Of a DNA stretch of 64,000 nt, positions 1-8,061 are shown piece after piece; positions within the stretch are counted from its first letter, which is position 1; every line of letters begins with the position of its first letter. The translations under genes and the position numbers were made by a program. The notes beneath the pieces are model-generated. The model did no database searches. It was not told where the DNA came from and saw nothing but the letters and a program-made list of their open reading frames with translations. This DNA is from Oleiphilaceae bacterium (GTDB lineage: Bacteria; Pseudomonadota; Gammaproteobacteria; Pseudomonadales; Oleiphilaceae): assembly GCA_018334495.1 (NCBI GenBank), contig JAGXLV010000005.1:1-64000 (forward strand), in the 5' to 3' direction.

Positions 1-294
1 CGTGGGGCTCAAGATGGTGAGCGTATCTTCGGGGGCCGGGGCCTCGGAACCGTCCTCGAATTCTGCCGTTGTAAAGAAAACACCCGGATCAATAAAGTCT
101 ATAATGTTTGCCTCGGTAACTTCATCAGTCGGTTCTTCGGAAGTAGACTCTTCGGGAGTTGGCTCTTCGGAAGTAGACTCTTCGGGAGTTGGCTCTTCGG
201 GAGTTGGCTCGTCCGAACTGCCACCGCCACATCCTGTAAGGATGAATGCTGATGCTACCAGGAAGCTGAATATCAATTTTTTGTTAAAGTCCAT
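1..294 (-). CDS. Repeat-bearing lipoprotein, partial (3' end outside window)
   Basis: The reading frame starts at ATG 294-292 on the minus strand and stays open to the window edge, so the C-terminus is missing. A lysine-containing N-region and hydrophobic stretch end in a lipobox (LTGC, Cys22), which predicts lipidation. The residue after Cys is Gly, which is compatible with the outer membrane. Residues about 29-55 are a short tandem repeat of the type PTPEES/TSEEP, an acidic, flexible linker. The part after the linker matches no family I recognise. An AAAGGGA ribosome-binding site precedes the start. It lies just downstream of the PEP-CTERM gene and in the same direction, but a strong terminator separates them. 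Function unknown; a link to the PEP-CTERM surface system is inference from position only. Confidence 0.7.
   Translation of the reverse strand, partial: MDFNKKLIFSFLVASAFILTGCGGGSSDEPTPEEPTPEESTSEEPTPEESTSEEPTDEVTEANIIDFIDPGVFFTTAEFEDGSEAPAPEDTLTILSPT
131..210. repeat. 30-bp (2 x 15 bp) coding tandem repeat
   Basis: Two nearly identical 30-bp units (131-160 and 161-190, one base different) and a shortened third copy (191-210) lie inside the lipoprotein gene. Each is built from 15-bp subunits. On the minus strand they encode the Pro/Glu/Ser/Thr linker, so gain or loss of units would keep the frame. Confidence 0.85.
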
Positions 295-335
295 GTTAGT
301 CCCTTTGTATTTCCAGTAGTTCAGGTGACCTGGTC

Positions 336-354
336 AAGCCCAAGACTTGGGCTT
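336..354. repeat. Short hairpin upstream of the lipoprotein gene
   Basis: Arms AAGCCCAA (336-343) and TTGGGCTT (347-354) are perfectly complementary around a 3-nt loop. TTTT follows on the plus strand, but no plus-strand gene ends here. It may be a 5'-leader structure of the minus-strand lipoprotein transcript. Role unknown. Confidence 0.4.
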
Positions 355-496
355 TTCAGTATTTATTAGCTTTCATCGCCTCGAAGGTTTAACTCGAATT
401 ATGCGCTTCGAGCAGCCCTTTCAATGATCCCGGGAGAGTGCCTGTGCAAGACCACGTCAGGTAAAACCCGCGGACGTAAACGATGGTAGGGCTTCA

Positions 497-533
497 ACCA
501 AAAAACCGAGGGATTGCCCCTCGGTTTTTGGTT
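497..533 (-). terminator. Rho-independent terminator of the PEP-CTERM gene
   Basis: Read on the minus strand, CCGAGGG and its complement form a GC-rich stem around a short loop, followed by TTTTTT. The flanking A/T tracts extend the stem. It begins about 20 nt after the stop codon of the PEP-CTERM gene and isolates that gene from the lipoprotein gene beyond. Confidence 0.85.
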
Positions 534-551
534 ACGGACACATTTTAAGCT

Positions 552-1259
552 TTAAGCCTTACGGCGACGGGCAGCAACGACGCCTATAAGGCCGAGACCC
601 AGTAGACCCAGAGTGCCGGGCTCCGGTACCGAAACAGCAGAACGGAAGTTGTCAAAACCAAGGCCTACGCCTTCCATTTTGCTGCCTGCAAAGCGAAAGT
701 TGATTTGATCGAATGCACCGATATCGCCAACAGTGAAGGCCCAGGGAAGTCCATCGAGAGACCCGGGGCCATTACTATCGCCTAGGGGGCTAAGCTGCTG
801 GTTTAAAATGTTTCCGCCATTTAACGCAACGACGTTCCACTGCTCGGTTCCCTGAGCGTCATTGCCGTCAATGTCCCAAATCTGACCGGACGCAAAAGTA
901 ACGGCCTCGTCAAAAAGGATGGAAAGAAAAATATCCTGTCCGCCCCTGGAGCCAATCTCGCCTTCAGTGCGGAGAAACCAGTCGCCCAACCCAGGTGAAG
1001 CACTGAACTGGTCATCGTAGATACCGTTCTGATCATTCAGAAAACCTTGCGGATCGCCATCAGCGTCTCCGCTTGCCTCCAAATAGCCACCGACAAACGT
1101 GACGTTGTCAGTCAGACTGTATTCGGTGGTGACACTATCGTTATCACTGAGGCCACGCGAGGGGGCGTCTTCAAAATCAATTAACCCAGCAGCAGCGGGG
1201 CCAGAAGCCAAAAGTGCAATCGCTGCAGCAAGTGCTGATGTTTTCATCTTGTAGTTCAT
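552..1259 (-). CDS. PEP-CTERM sorting domain protein
   Basis: A 235-residue exported protein. The N-terminus is a Sec signal peptide (hydrophobic stretch ending ASGPAAA). The C-terminus is a full PEP-CTERM signal: VPEPGTLGLLGLG, a transmembrane helix, then the basic tail ARRRKA. In known systems exosortase cleaves at this signal and the protein is delivered to the surface or extracellular matrix. The 190 residues between are rich in Asp, Gly and Asn and contain no family I can name. AAGGA lies 9 nt before the ATG. The gene stands alone between a sigma-54 promoter (1309-1324) and a terminator (497-533), so it is monocistronic. The adjacent PrsK/PrsR pair is the likely controller (inference). 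Confidence 0.92.
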   Translation of the reverse strand: MNYKMKTSALAAAIALLASGPAAAGLIDFEDAPSRGLSDNDSVTTEYSLTDNVTFVGGYLEASGDADGDPQGFLNDQNGIYDDQFSASPGLGDWFLRTEGEIGSRGGQDIFLSILFDEAVTFASGQIWDIDGNDAQGTEQWNVVALNGGNILNQQLSPLGDSNGPGSLDGLPWAFTVGDIGAFDQINFRFAGSKMEGVGLGFDNFRSAVSVPEPGTLGLLGLGLIGVVAARRRKA

Positions 1260-1308
1260 AATTTCAAATCCTTATGATTGTGACTAACTCTCTATACACA
1301 CGACATGA

Positions 1309-1324
1309 AGCAAAAAGCAGGCCA
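1309..1324 (-). promoter_or_regulatory. Sigma-54 (-24/-12) promoter of the PEP-CTERM gene
   Basis: The minus strand reads TGGCCTG-CTTT-TTGCT. Against the consensus TGGCACG-N4-TTGCW, both the GG and GC dinucleotides and their spacing are exact. Transcription would start near 1298, giving a leader of about 40 nt before the ATG at 1259. The upstream DNA to about 1400 is AT-rich, suitable for activator binding or bending. PrsR, a sigma-54 activator encoded in the same locus, is the obvious candidate activator. Confidence 0.8.
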
Positions 1325-1437
1325 TAAATATATAATCGATATATAACAATGATTTACGTATAATTTCAGGGTTTTATTTTTTGGATGTGTAAATTAACTC
1401 GACATCTGCGGGTCAACACATCTATGCCGTTTTTTAG

Positions 1438-1510
1438 CGCCACTCGCGACAACCGCCGGCTTCAAAGCTTCGCTGCTTTACGCACTCAAAAGCAGGGCGC
1501 ATGAGTGGCG
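1438..1510. repeat. Inverted repeat CGCCACTC/GAGTGGCG, 57-bp spacer
   Basis: The arms at 1438-1445 and 1503-1510 are exact complements. The spacer is itself GC-rich. It lies between the prsT terminator and the PEP-CTERM promoter. It has no attC core sites and no flanking gene cassette, so I do not call it an integron site. Role unknown. Confidence 0.35.
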
Positions 1511-1565
1511 TAAATAAACCTGACACTGTTGTCTTCCCTGTTGTGGTCCAATGAAACCCAGACAC

Positions 1566-1591
1566 AAAAAAAGCCAGCTTAAGCTGGCTTT
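1566..1591 (-). terminator. Rho-independent terminator of prsT
   Basis: The stem AAGCCAGC/GCTGGCTT closes a TTAA loop and is followed on the minus strand by seven T residues. It sits about 20 nt after the prsT stop codon and marks the end of the prsK-prsR-prsT transcript. Confidence 0.88.
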
Positions 1592-1612
1592 GATAAAGCG
1601 AAGCGGTCGGTT

Positions 1613-4294
1613 TTAACCTTTAGTTTTCTCCAGGACCGCGTCAGCTTTGGCAGTCTCGCCTATTGCCCGGTAGGCCTCCACCAAGTGCATAGCGATCTCC
1701 TTCGATTGGGGCTGCAGCTCGTGGGCTTTCTCCAGTATGGATACGCTTTCAGCCTGTCTGTCTGACTTGAGGAGCACCCAGCCATAGGTATCCGCAATAG
1801 CAGCGGAATCCGGGCTTAGGTTGTAAGCTTTTTCGGCGGTTTTCAGGGCTTTGGGGTCGTTAACCTCCTGATAGGTCCAGGCCAGGTTGTTCAATGCTAC
1901 GACGTTGGTGGGCTGGATCGCTAACAGGTTTTCATAGGCATTTATGGCCTTGTCGTGTTCGCCCGCGCCCTGATAAGCCGTCGCCAGGGCAAGGTCGATT
2001 TGTGGCTCGTCCGGAAAGGCTTGCTCTGCGGATTCCAGGGATTCAATGGCTTCGCGGTTCTGTCCGGCGCGTTGGAGGGCAGAAGCATAACGTAACTCGG
2101 TTGAGGCAGTTCGCTGTTTTGTCAGAGCCAGCTCATAGAGTTTTACCGCTTCGTCGTGGCGGTTTTGGTCGGTCAGATAACTGGCCTCCAGCAGCAATGG
2201 CCGTGCGGAATCAGGGTGATTGCGCTTGGCTTCCTGTAACAGGTCCAGAGCGGTGGAGGCCTTGTCGGTGCGGAATGCCAGGGAGGCGGATTGCAGTGTG
2301 ACGTCTTCGTTTTCAGGGAAAAGCGCAAGCGCCCGGTTAAGAATTTCCCAGGCCCGATCGAGTTCTTCCGCTTCCGCTTTCTGGGCTGCTACGCGGGTGT
2401 AGAGCCTGGCAGCCAGGGAAGCCATCGGAGAGGTTTGATCTGCTCCTTCCACTTCAAGCAGATCGGCCGTGTGGGTGTCCATGGCCTGGGCGTCATCCTG
2501 CACCAGGGCGTATTCCAGCAGCATGGCTTTTGGAGCCCTGGCCTCCGGGTTGTCTTGCCAGACGGTTTCCAGGAATTCGACGGTTTCTTCCGGCGTCAGA
2601 ACACGGGCCAGGCCCTGCAGCGCTTCACGGTTGTTGGGCGCTTGCGAAACAGCGGCCCGGAAATAGTCGGCGGCCTTTGCTTCATCGCCCTGTGACAGGT
2701 TAAGCCGGCCAAGCGCGAGCGCCGGTGTCGGGTCTGACGGCGCCATCTCGGCAGCTTGCTCATAGTGCCGCTGCGCTTGTTCAAGTTTGTCCTGGTTGGC
2801 GGCGAGCTGGCCCAGGGCCATTCTGGCGGCCAGATTTTGGGGCTGATCGCCGGCCCAGGCATTCGCCTCCTCAACGGCTGCGGGCAGATCTTCCCCGGCG
2901 ACTCTGGCCTGGATAATCAGAATCCTGGCAGCGTCGGATTCGGCGTCTCTTTGCAGAATTTCCCGTGCCTGGGCAACGGCCAGCTCCGTTTCCCCTTCCT
3001 GCAAAAGGTGGCGGCCATACCGAAGCCTGAGGCTTGTATTATCGGGATTGAGACTCAGCGATTTTTGAATCAGCTCTTCTCCGGCGGCCTTGTCACCGCC
3101 CGCCAGTGTTGCGATACCTATCAGGGCGAGAACGCCCGGGTCGGTATCTTTGCCTTCGAGATTTTCAAGGATTTTTCGTGCTTCGGCCGGATTTTGCAGT
3201 TGAATCTTGGTGGCGGCGAGCAGTTTGGCCGCTTCTTCGGAGTTTTCCCCCTCCGCCAGGGGCGCCAACAGGCGCTCGGCGTCCTCTGCGCGGCCTTGAC
3301 GGAAACGAACCAGGCCCAGCATCATGGCGCTTTGTTGATGGCCCGGTGCCTGCGCCAGTACCTCTTCCAGGTAGTTTGCTGCGCTTTCCAGGTCGCCGTC
3401 CTGGTAGGCGGACTGGGCCGCCGTGAGATTGCTTTTAATAGTGCCGGGGGCGGATTTGGCCAGAATTTCCTCGTAGACGAAGGCTTCCGCGGATTTGCTT
3501 TGTTCTCTGAGTACCCGCACCAGGGCAGAGATGGTCTCGTACTTGCGGTAGGTCATCACATCGTATTGGCCGATGTCTTCAAGCGCGCGGACATAGGCCT
3601 CTTCGGCGTCTTGCCAGTTTTTGTTGGCGTCGGCGAGCTGTGCGCGCCAGAGCCAGAGTTCTGAATCTGAATCGTCGATTTCGCCGGCCTTCGCGATCAG
3701 GTTGCGGGCCTTCTCCTGATCGTTGCGGCCATAGGCCACTTTGGATAGCCCGATTAGCGGGTCAACGGAGGCCTCATCCAGGTCGCGGGCTTTTTCAAAA
3801 GCAAGTTCCGCATCGTCCAGGCGACCCGCTGCCAGCAAAACCTGGCCTTTCACTACGGTCGCGTCAAGTTCTATGGCAGGCTCCGCGTCTGTGATTTTGT
3901 CGAGATGGGCGAGAGCTTCGTCTGTGCGGCCCTGTAAACGGCTGGCTTTGGCTCGAATCAGGTTGGCCCGGTTATTCACGGCGGCGCGAGACTCATCGTC
4001 CATGCTTTCGATCAGGCGGTCCAGTTGCCGCTTGGCGTTCAGCGCGTCACCGGCGGTCAGCAGATTGCTGATAATGATAAAGTAGGGTTCGGGGTTTTGG
4101 GGCTGCAGTTCAATGGCGTTGCGGGCTTCCCGCGTGCTGGGGGCGAGCTCGCCCTGTTTCTGAAAAAAATTGGCCTGGTCCAGACGGCTAAGGTACTGGA
4201 TTTCCTCTTCGCTCATCTGTTCACTGCTGCCGCAACCGGCCAAGCCCAGCGCAGCCGCGAAAATAATAGAGTGGGTGAGCAAAAACGATCTCAT
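1613..4294 (-). CDS. prsT: PEP-CTERM system TPR-repeat lipoprotein PrsT
   Basis: An 893-residue outer-membrane-type lipoprotein. The signal ends with the lipobox LAGC (Cys21). The rest is almost entirely tetratricopeptide repeats, with recurring A-x-x-L/Y-x-x-A-L patterns through to the C-terminus. PrsT proteins of about 900 residues belong to exosortase/PEP-CTERM loci and are thought to take part in exopolysaccharide or protein export across the periplasm. I chose ATG 4294 because AAGGA lies just upstream and the signal peptide begins there; an in-frame codon 60 nt further upstream lacks both features. It follows prsR by 56 nt and is the last gene of the operon, before the terminator at 1566-1591. 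Confidence 0.9.
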   Translation of the reverse strand: MRSFLLTHSIIFAAALGLAGCGSSEQMSEEEIQYLSRLDQANFFQKQGELAPSTREARNAIELQPQNPEPYFIIISNLLTAGDALNAKRQLDRLIESMDDESRAAVNNRANLIRAKASRLQGRTDEALAHLDKITDAEPAIELDATVVKGQVLLAAGRLDDAELAFEKARDLDEASVDPLIGLSKVAYGRNDQEKARNLIAKAGEIDDSDSELWLWRAQLADANKNWQDAEEAYVRALEDIGQYDVMTYRKYETISALVRVLREQSKSAEAFVYEEILAKSAPGTIKSNLTAAQSAYQDGDLESAANYLEEVLAQAPGHQQSAMMLGLVRFRQGRAEDAERLLAPLAEGENSEEAAKLLAATKIQLQNPAEARKILENLEGKDTDPGVLALIGIATLAGGDKAAGEELIQKSLSLNPDNTSLRLRYGRHLLQEGETELAVAQAREILQRDAESDAARILIIQARVAGEDLPAAVEEANAWAGDQPQNLAARMALGQLAANQDKLEQAQRHYEQAAEMAPSDPTPALALGRLNLSQGDEAKAADYFRAAVSQAPNNREALQGLARVLTPEETVEFLETVWQDNPEARAPKAMLLEYALVQDDAQAMDTHTADLLEVEGADQTSPMASLAARLYTRVAAQKAEAEELDRAWEILNRALALFPENEDVTLQSASLAFRTDKASTALDLLQEAKRNHPDSARPLLLEASYLTDQNRHDEAVKLYELALTKQRTASTELRYASALQRAGQNREAIESLESAEQAFPDEPQIDLALATAYQGAGEHDKAINAYENLLAIQPTNVVALNNLAWTYQEVNDPKALKTAEKAYNLSPDSAAIADTYGWVLLKSDRQAESVSILEKAHELQPQSKEIAMHLVEAYRAIGETAKADAVLEKTKG

Positions 4295-4350
4295 TAAGCA
4301 GTTCCTTTTTAATAGGTTCGTGTCCGTTGCAGAACGACCGGCTCGTGATT

Positions 4351-5733
4351 TCAATTATTCTGGGCGGTTAACATCTCGGAAGAGGTTTCCATATGGTACT
4401 TCTCGGTCAGGTTATAAAGTGTCGGACGGGTTATTCCCAGCAACCGTGCCGCTTGTGCCATGTTGAACTCAGTGGTGTGCAGGGCTTGCTGGATAGCTTG
4501 TCGTTCGGCAGTTTCCCGGACCTGTCTGAGGTTGAGCGGGCTCTCCGTTACCGCGGCATGGTGGTCAAGGTCCAGGTCATCGGCAGTGATGCGCTTGGCT
4601 TCGGACATGATAATGGCCCGTTTAACCTTGTTGATCATCTCCCGCACGTTACCAGGCCAGCTATACTGATTTATGCCAGCGACAGCGTCGTCACTGAAGC
4701 TCAGTTGTGACCGATCCATCTGCTTGCCCAGGCTGCTCAGCAGCGAGCGGGCGATAACCAGGGCATCACCGTTGCGGTCTCGCAGGGCCGGAATATCCAG
4801 GGTAATCTCACTGATGCGGTAGTACAGGTCCTCACGGAAATCCCCCGCTTCGATCAGTTTTGTGACATCCCGGTGGGTCGCGCAAACCACACGCACGTCG
4901 ACCGGGATGGATTGCACGCTGCCAACCCGGTCAATGACCCTCTCCTGCAGGAAACGGAGCAGTTTGGCTTGCAATGCCATGGGCATGTCGCCAATTTCAT
5001 CCAGAAAAAGAGTGCCGCCATTGGCCGTTTCAATTTTGCCTTTTTTGTTCTGGGTGGCGCCGGTGAAAGCGCCTTTCTCATAACCGAAAAGCTCACTTTC
5101 CAGCAGATTCTCCGGAATGGCCGCGCAGTTGATGGTGGCAAAAGGGTTTTTGGCGCGCCCGCTCAGATCGTGCAGCGCCCTGGCCAGAAGTTCCTTGCCC
5201 GTACCGGTCTCGCCGGTAATGAGCGTGGTAATGTCCGCCGGCGCGACTTTTTCGACTGTGCGGCATACTTTGAGCATTTCCGGGCTGGCCGCGACTATGC
5301 CTTTGATTGAGGTTCCATTGGCTGTGCGGGAAAGCTCGGAGTTTTGCTGCTCCAGCTCCGAGAGCCTCAGGGCGCGATTGACCACAAAGGTGAGGATGTC
5401 GGCATCCACCGGTTTTTGATAGAAATCACTGGCGCCCATACCAATGGCCTTGACGGCGTTTTCCTTGTCGTCCCGACCGGTTACCACAATGACTTTGGTT
5501 TGCGGCGCCAGACGCAGGATCTGCTCCAGTAATACAAAACCCTGGCTGGCGCCGCCCGGGTCGGGGGGCAGGCCGAGGTCGAGCGTGACGACATGAGGTT
5601 CAAACCGGCGCAAGGCTGTGAGCGCGGTTTCCCGATCGTTGGCGAGGTTGATTTCCAGGTCCGAACTGAAACACCATCGCATCTGGCTTTGAAGGCCCGG
5701 GTCATCTTCGATAATCAATAGTCGTTTGTTCAC
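4351..5733 (-). CDS. prsR: PEP-CTERM system sigma-54 response regulator PrsR
   Basis: A 460-residue NtrC-like regulator. A receiver domain (about 1-120) has the acidic pair Asp10/Asp11 and phospho-acceptor Asp52 in TLDLGLPP. The AAA+ domain follows, with Walker A GETGTGKE, the sigma-54 contact loop GAFTGA, Walker B GGTLFLDEIGD and the PGNVREM sensor region. A Fis-type helix-turn-helix ends the protein (AARLLGITRPTLYNL). I prefer the GTG start at 5733, which begins the receiver fold directly (VNKRLLIIEDD) and has AAGGA 11 nt upstream. It lies 144 nt after prsK, its likely kinase partner, and 56 nt before prsT. Such regulators open sigma-54 promoters, and a matching one lies in front of the nearby PEP-CTERM gene. 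Confidence 0.93.
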   Translation of the reverse strand: MNKRLLIIEDDPGLQSQMRWCFSSDLEINLANDRETALTALRRFEPHVVTLDLGLPPDPGGASQGFVLLEQILRLAPQTKVIVVTGRDDKENAVKAIGMGASDFYQKPVDADILTFVVNRALRLSELEQQNSELSRTANGTSIKGIVAASPEMLKVCRTVEKVAPADITTLITGETGTGKELLARALHDLSGRAKNPFATINCAAIPENLLESELFGYEKGAFTGATQNKKGKIETANGGTLFLDEIGDMPMALQAKLLRFLQERVIDRVGSVQSIPVDVRVVCATHRDVTKLIEAGDFREDLYYRISEITLDIPALRDRNGDALVIARSLLSSLGKQMDRSQLSFSDDAVAGINQYSWPGNVREMINKVKRAIIMSEAKRITADDLDLDHHAAVTESPLNLRQVRETAERQAIQQALHTTEFNMAQAARLLGITRPTLYNLTEKYHMETSSEMLTAQNN

Positions 5734-5877
5734 TGAAATTAAAGTCCTTTTCGCTGGTGAACGGCGAATAGCTTCGGAACCACTCTGTCCCGAACATGTC
5801 CATATTTTACTTATATTTGACGCTTTGCAATCCCAATCCAAGCTTAAAGCAAAAATCGCCAGAAATCTGTCACCCTG

Positions 5878-8013
5878 TCAGGCGTTGTCAGCGCGCACAG
5901 AAGCCATTAATTTCCGCGTGCCCGTTTCCTCCGTTTGCGGGCTTTGTCGAGTCTCGGCCCGGGCGAGCGGCAGTCGCACGGACAGGCAGGACCCGAGGCC
6001 TGGTTCACTGGTGACGTCAATGGCGCCGCCTATGCCTCGCAGGTATTCACGCGCCTGGTAAGCGCCGATGCCCATTCCTGTCAGCCCCTTAGTGCTTTCA
6101 AACGGTTTGAACAGGCGCGTTTTGATAAATTCTTCAGTCATGCCGGAGCCGGAGTCCTGGATGAACAGCACGACATTATCGCTGGCTTTTTTCAGGGTGA
6201 GACTCACTTCACCTTCCGGACGTGTGGCATCTTGCGCGTTCTGGATCAAATGACCGAGAACACTGCGCAGTTGATCAGGATCTGCCGACACCAAAATTTT
6301 TTCGTCGGGTTTTGGAAAGCTCGGCGCGGGGCTGCTACGCCCGTGGTGGTTAGCAAGTTCGTCAACCAGTGTGCATAGGTCAATTGCCTGAGTGACGTCG
6401 TTGTCATCCAGCGGCCGGCGGATGTGATCAACCAGATTCGTCATTTTCTGCACGGCATGATCCGTGGTGTGAATCATGTCATTAATAAACTCGGGGTTGT
6501 CACGATGTTTGGGGGCGTTGGTCACCAGCAAGGATAGCTGTGCAATCAACGTCTTGAGGTCGTGAACCATGAAAGAGGAGGCTTTGCTGACCGCCTCAAA
6601 CTGCATTGCCCGGGCTAATCGGCTCTGGGCATCGGCCTGGGCCAGAAGGTTCGATGTCTGGCGGGCGACCACGCGCACCAGGTCGAAATTTTCCCAGTTG
6701 AGCGCTATTTTCGCGTAGGAATTTCGCACCAGTGTAATGCCGTATAACTCTTCGCCAAGGTACATGGGGATGATCAGCCAGCCATCGGAGAGCCCCAGTA
6801 TGGCGTCCGGGATTTCCAGCAGGTTGTAGCTGAGCGGGTCAGCCTCGTATTCATGGAGGTCAACGATCCATTCGCGTTCATTGAAGAATCGGACCAGTTC
6901 CGATTGCCCGTCGATGGCGGAGTATTTCGGCGACACCAGGTTAACGGCGGTGTTCAGGGTGTAATTGCCATCCTCGTCCCGTATCCAGATAACACCGGAA
7001 TTGCTTTCCACCAGGTTGGCCAGGATGCGCACCACGCGCTCGGGCAGCGGCGGGTCGTCACTGAGGTGGGCGAACGCCTTGGTCATTTTTAGCCATTCGT
7101 CCCGATAGTCGTACTTGTAATCGAAGAAATTCTGGCTGATAAACATCATCAGCCGCGCCCTGAAACGTGTGGACATGAGTAGGGCGGTCAGGAACGTGAG
7201 CATTATGGACAGAAAAAGAATTTGAAGGGCATCGCCCCAGTTGCCGCCCAGCGCCCGCACGTAATAACCGCCGGCAGAGGCGAGAAGCAGATAAACCGCA
7301 GCGAACATCAGGGCGCCGACATGGAACACGGCGTTTCTGGAGAGTTGGAATTCTACCGGCTGCCGTCGCGTGTTGATCATGTTGACCGCGAATAGCGGCA
7401 CCACAAGGGCGTTCAGGGCACCCCGGGCGCTCCAGAATGAATCGGATATCTGGCCGAACAGCAGCGCGTCGGCATACATCACGAAATCGAACGCCAGTAT
7501 CGTGCCAATGCCAATGCAGGTGTATTTAACACTGGAGCGGCCGAAGGACAGGGAGTTTCGCCATATCTGCTCAATCAGGGAAAGGCCCAGTAATATCAGA
7601 GCGATCTGGCCGACCAGTTTGGCTTTGTCGCCGATCAGTTGCCAGTTGGTGAAATATTCAAGTAAGACGCAGACGACGAGCAGAGCAACCAGTGCCTGCG
7701 TCGACCGGCCCAGAAAGCGGCGCACCTGGACGGCCGGCCGGGCGTTCCGGGCGCCATCGCGAATGAGGGCAAACAGAACAAGAATCCAGAGGGCGTCGCG
7801 CAGCAATTCAATCAGGTAACGAGCGAAAAACGGTGGTTGGCCCCAGATATTCTGGGCCACCAGTGACGCGGCCCAGAGTGCGGAAACCAGCGCGGCTGCG
7901 AACAGAGCCCGGTCGGAATCACGGCGCAGGTATTTGGTCGCGATGAGGATCGCCAATAAAAAAAACGTCAGCGCTGCCGCTAGATGGCTGATCAGGCTAA
8001 AGTCTGTAAGCAT
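5878..8013 (-). CDS. prsK: PEP-CTERM system sensor histidine kinase PrsK
   Basis: A 711-residue membrane kinase. The first 300 residues form about nine hydrophobic segments. A GAF-like domain (about 310-470) follows, then a phospho-acceptor helix with His484 in the motif MVHDLKT. The ATPase domain has an N-box (LIQNAQDATRP), a G1 box (DSGSGM) and a G2 box (GMGIGAY). AGGAAG precedes the ATG. PrsK pairs with PrsR in exosortase loci with extracellular polysaccharide genes. The signal sensed is unknown. The gene starts 48 nt after the SDR gene, so read-through from the acyltransferase-SDR pair is possible. Confidence 0.93.
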   Translation of the reverse strand: MLTDFSLISHLAAALTFFLLAILIATKYLRRDSDRALFAAALVSALWAASLVAQNIWGQPPFFARYLIELLRDALWILVLFALIRDGARNARPAVQVRRFLGRSTQALVALLVVCVLLEYFTNWQLIGDKAKLVGQIALILLGLSLIEQIWRNSLSFGRSSVKYTCIGIGTILAFDFVMYADALLFGQISDSFWSARGALNALVVPLFAVNMINTRRQPVEFQLSRNAVFHVGALMFAAVYLLLASAGGYYVRALGGNWGDALQILFLSIMLTFLTALLMSTRFRARLMMFISQNFFDYKYDYRDEWLKMTKAFAHLSDDPPLPERVVRILANLVESNSGVIWIRDEDGNYTLNTAVNLVSPKYSAIDGQSELVRFFNEREWIVDLHEYEADPLSYNLLEIPDAILGLSDGWLIIPMYLGEELYGITLVRNSYAKIALNWENFDLVRVVARQTSNLLAQADAQSRLARAMQFEAVSKASSFMVHDLKTLIAQLSLLVTNAPKHRDNPEFINDMIHTTDHAVQKMTNLVDHIRRPLDDNDVTQAIDLCTLVDELANHHGRSSPAPSFPKPDEKILVSADPDQLRSVLGHLIQNAQDATRPEGEVSLTLKKASDNVVLFIQDSGSGMTEEFIKTRLFKPFESTKGLTGMGIGAYQAREYLRGIGGAIDVTSEPGLGSCLSVRLPLARAETRQSPQTEETGTRKLMASVRADNA

Positions 8014-8061
8014 GAGATTTCACTTCCTGTGAATTTCCTGCTGGATATTCGCGAATGCCGG

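Noticed and set aside
131-210. Possible CRISPR repeats
   Set aside because: The units are contiguous without unique spacers and encode a protein linker; it is a coding tandem repeat.
2-319. Plus-strand open frame of 105 codons with Ser/Gly/Val repeats
   Set aside because: It is the antisense of the lipoprotein gene on the minus strand, which has a lipobox, a ribosome-binding site and protein-like composition.
445-460. Possible sigma-54 promoter for the lipoprotein gene
   Set aside because: TGCAA is present on the plus strand, but the CC pair needed at the -24 position is absent.
1438-1510. Integron attC site
   Set aside because: The arms are complementary, but the core-site sequences are missing and no cassette or integrase is nearby.
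2756-3664. 302-codon plus-strand frame opposite prsT
   Set aside because: It is antisense to a well-supported TPR protein, has no ribosome-binding site and no family features.
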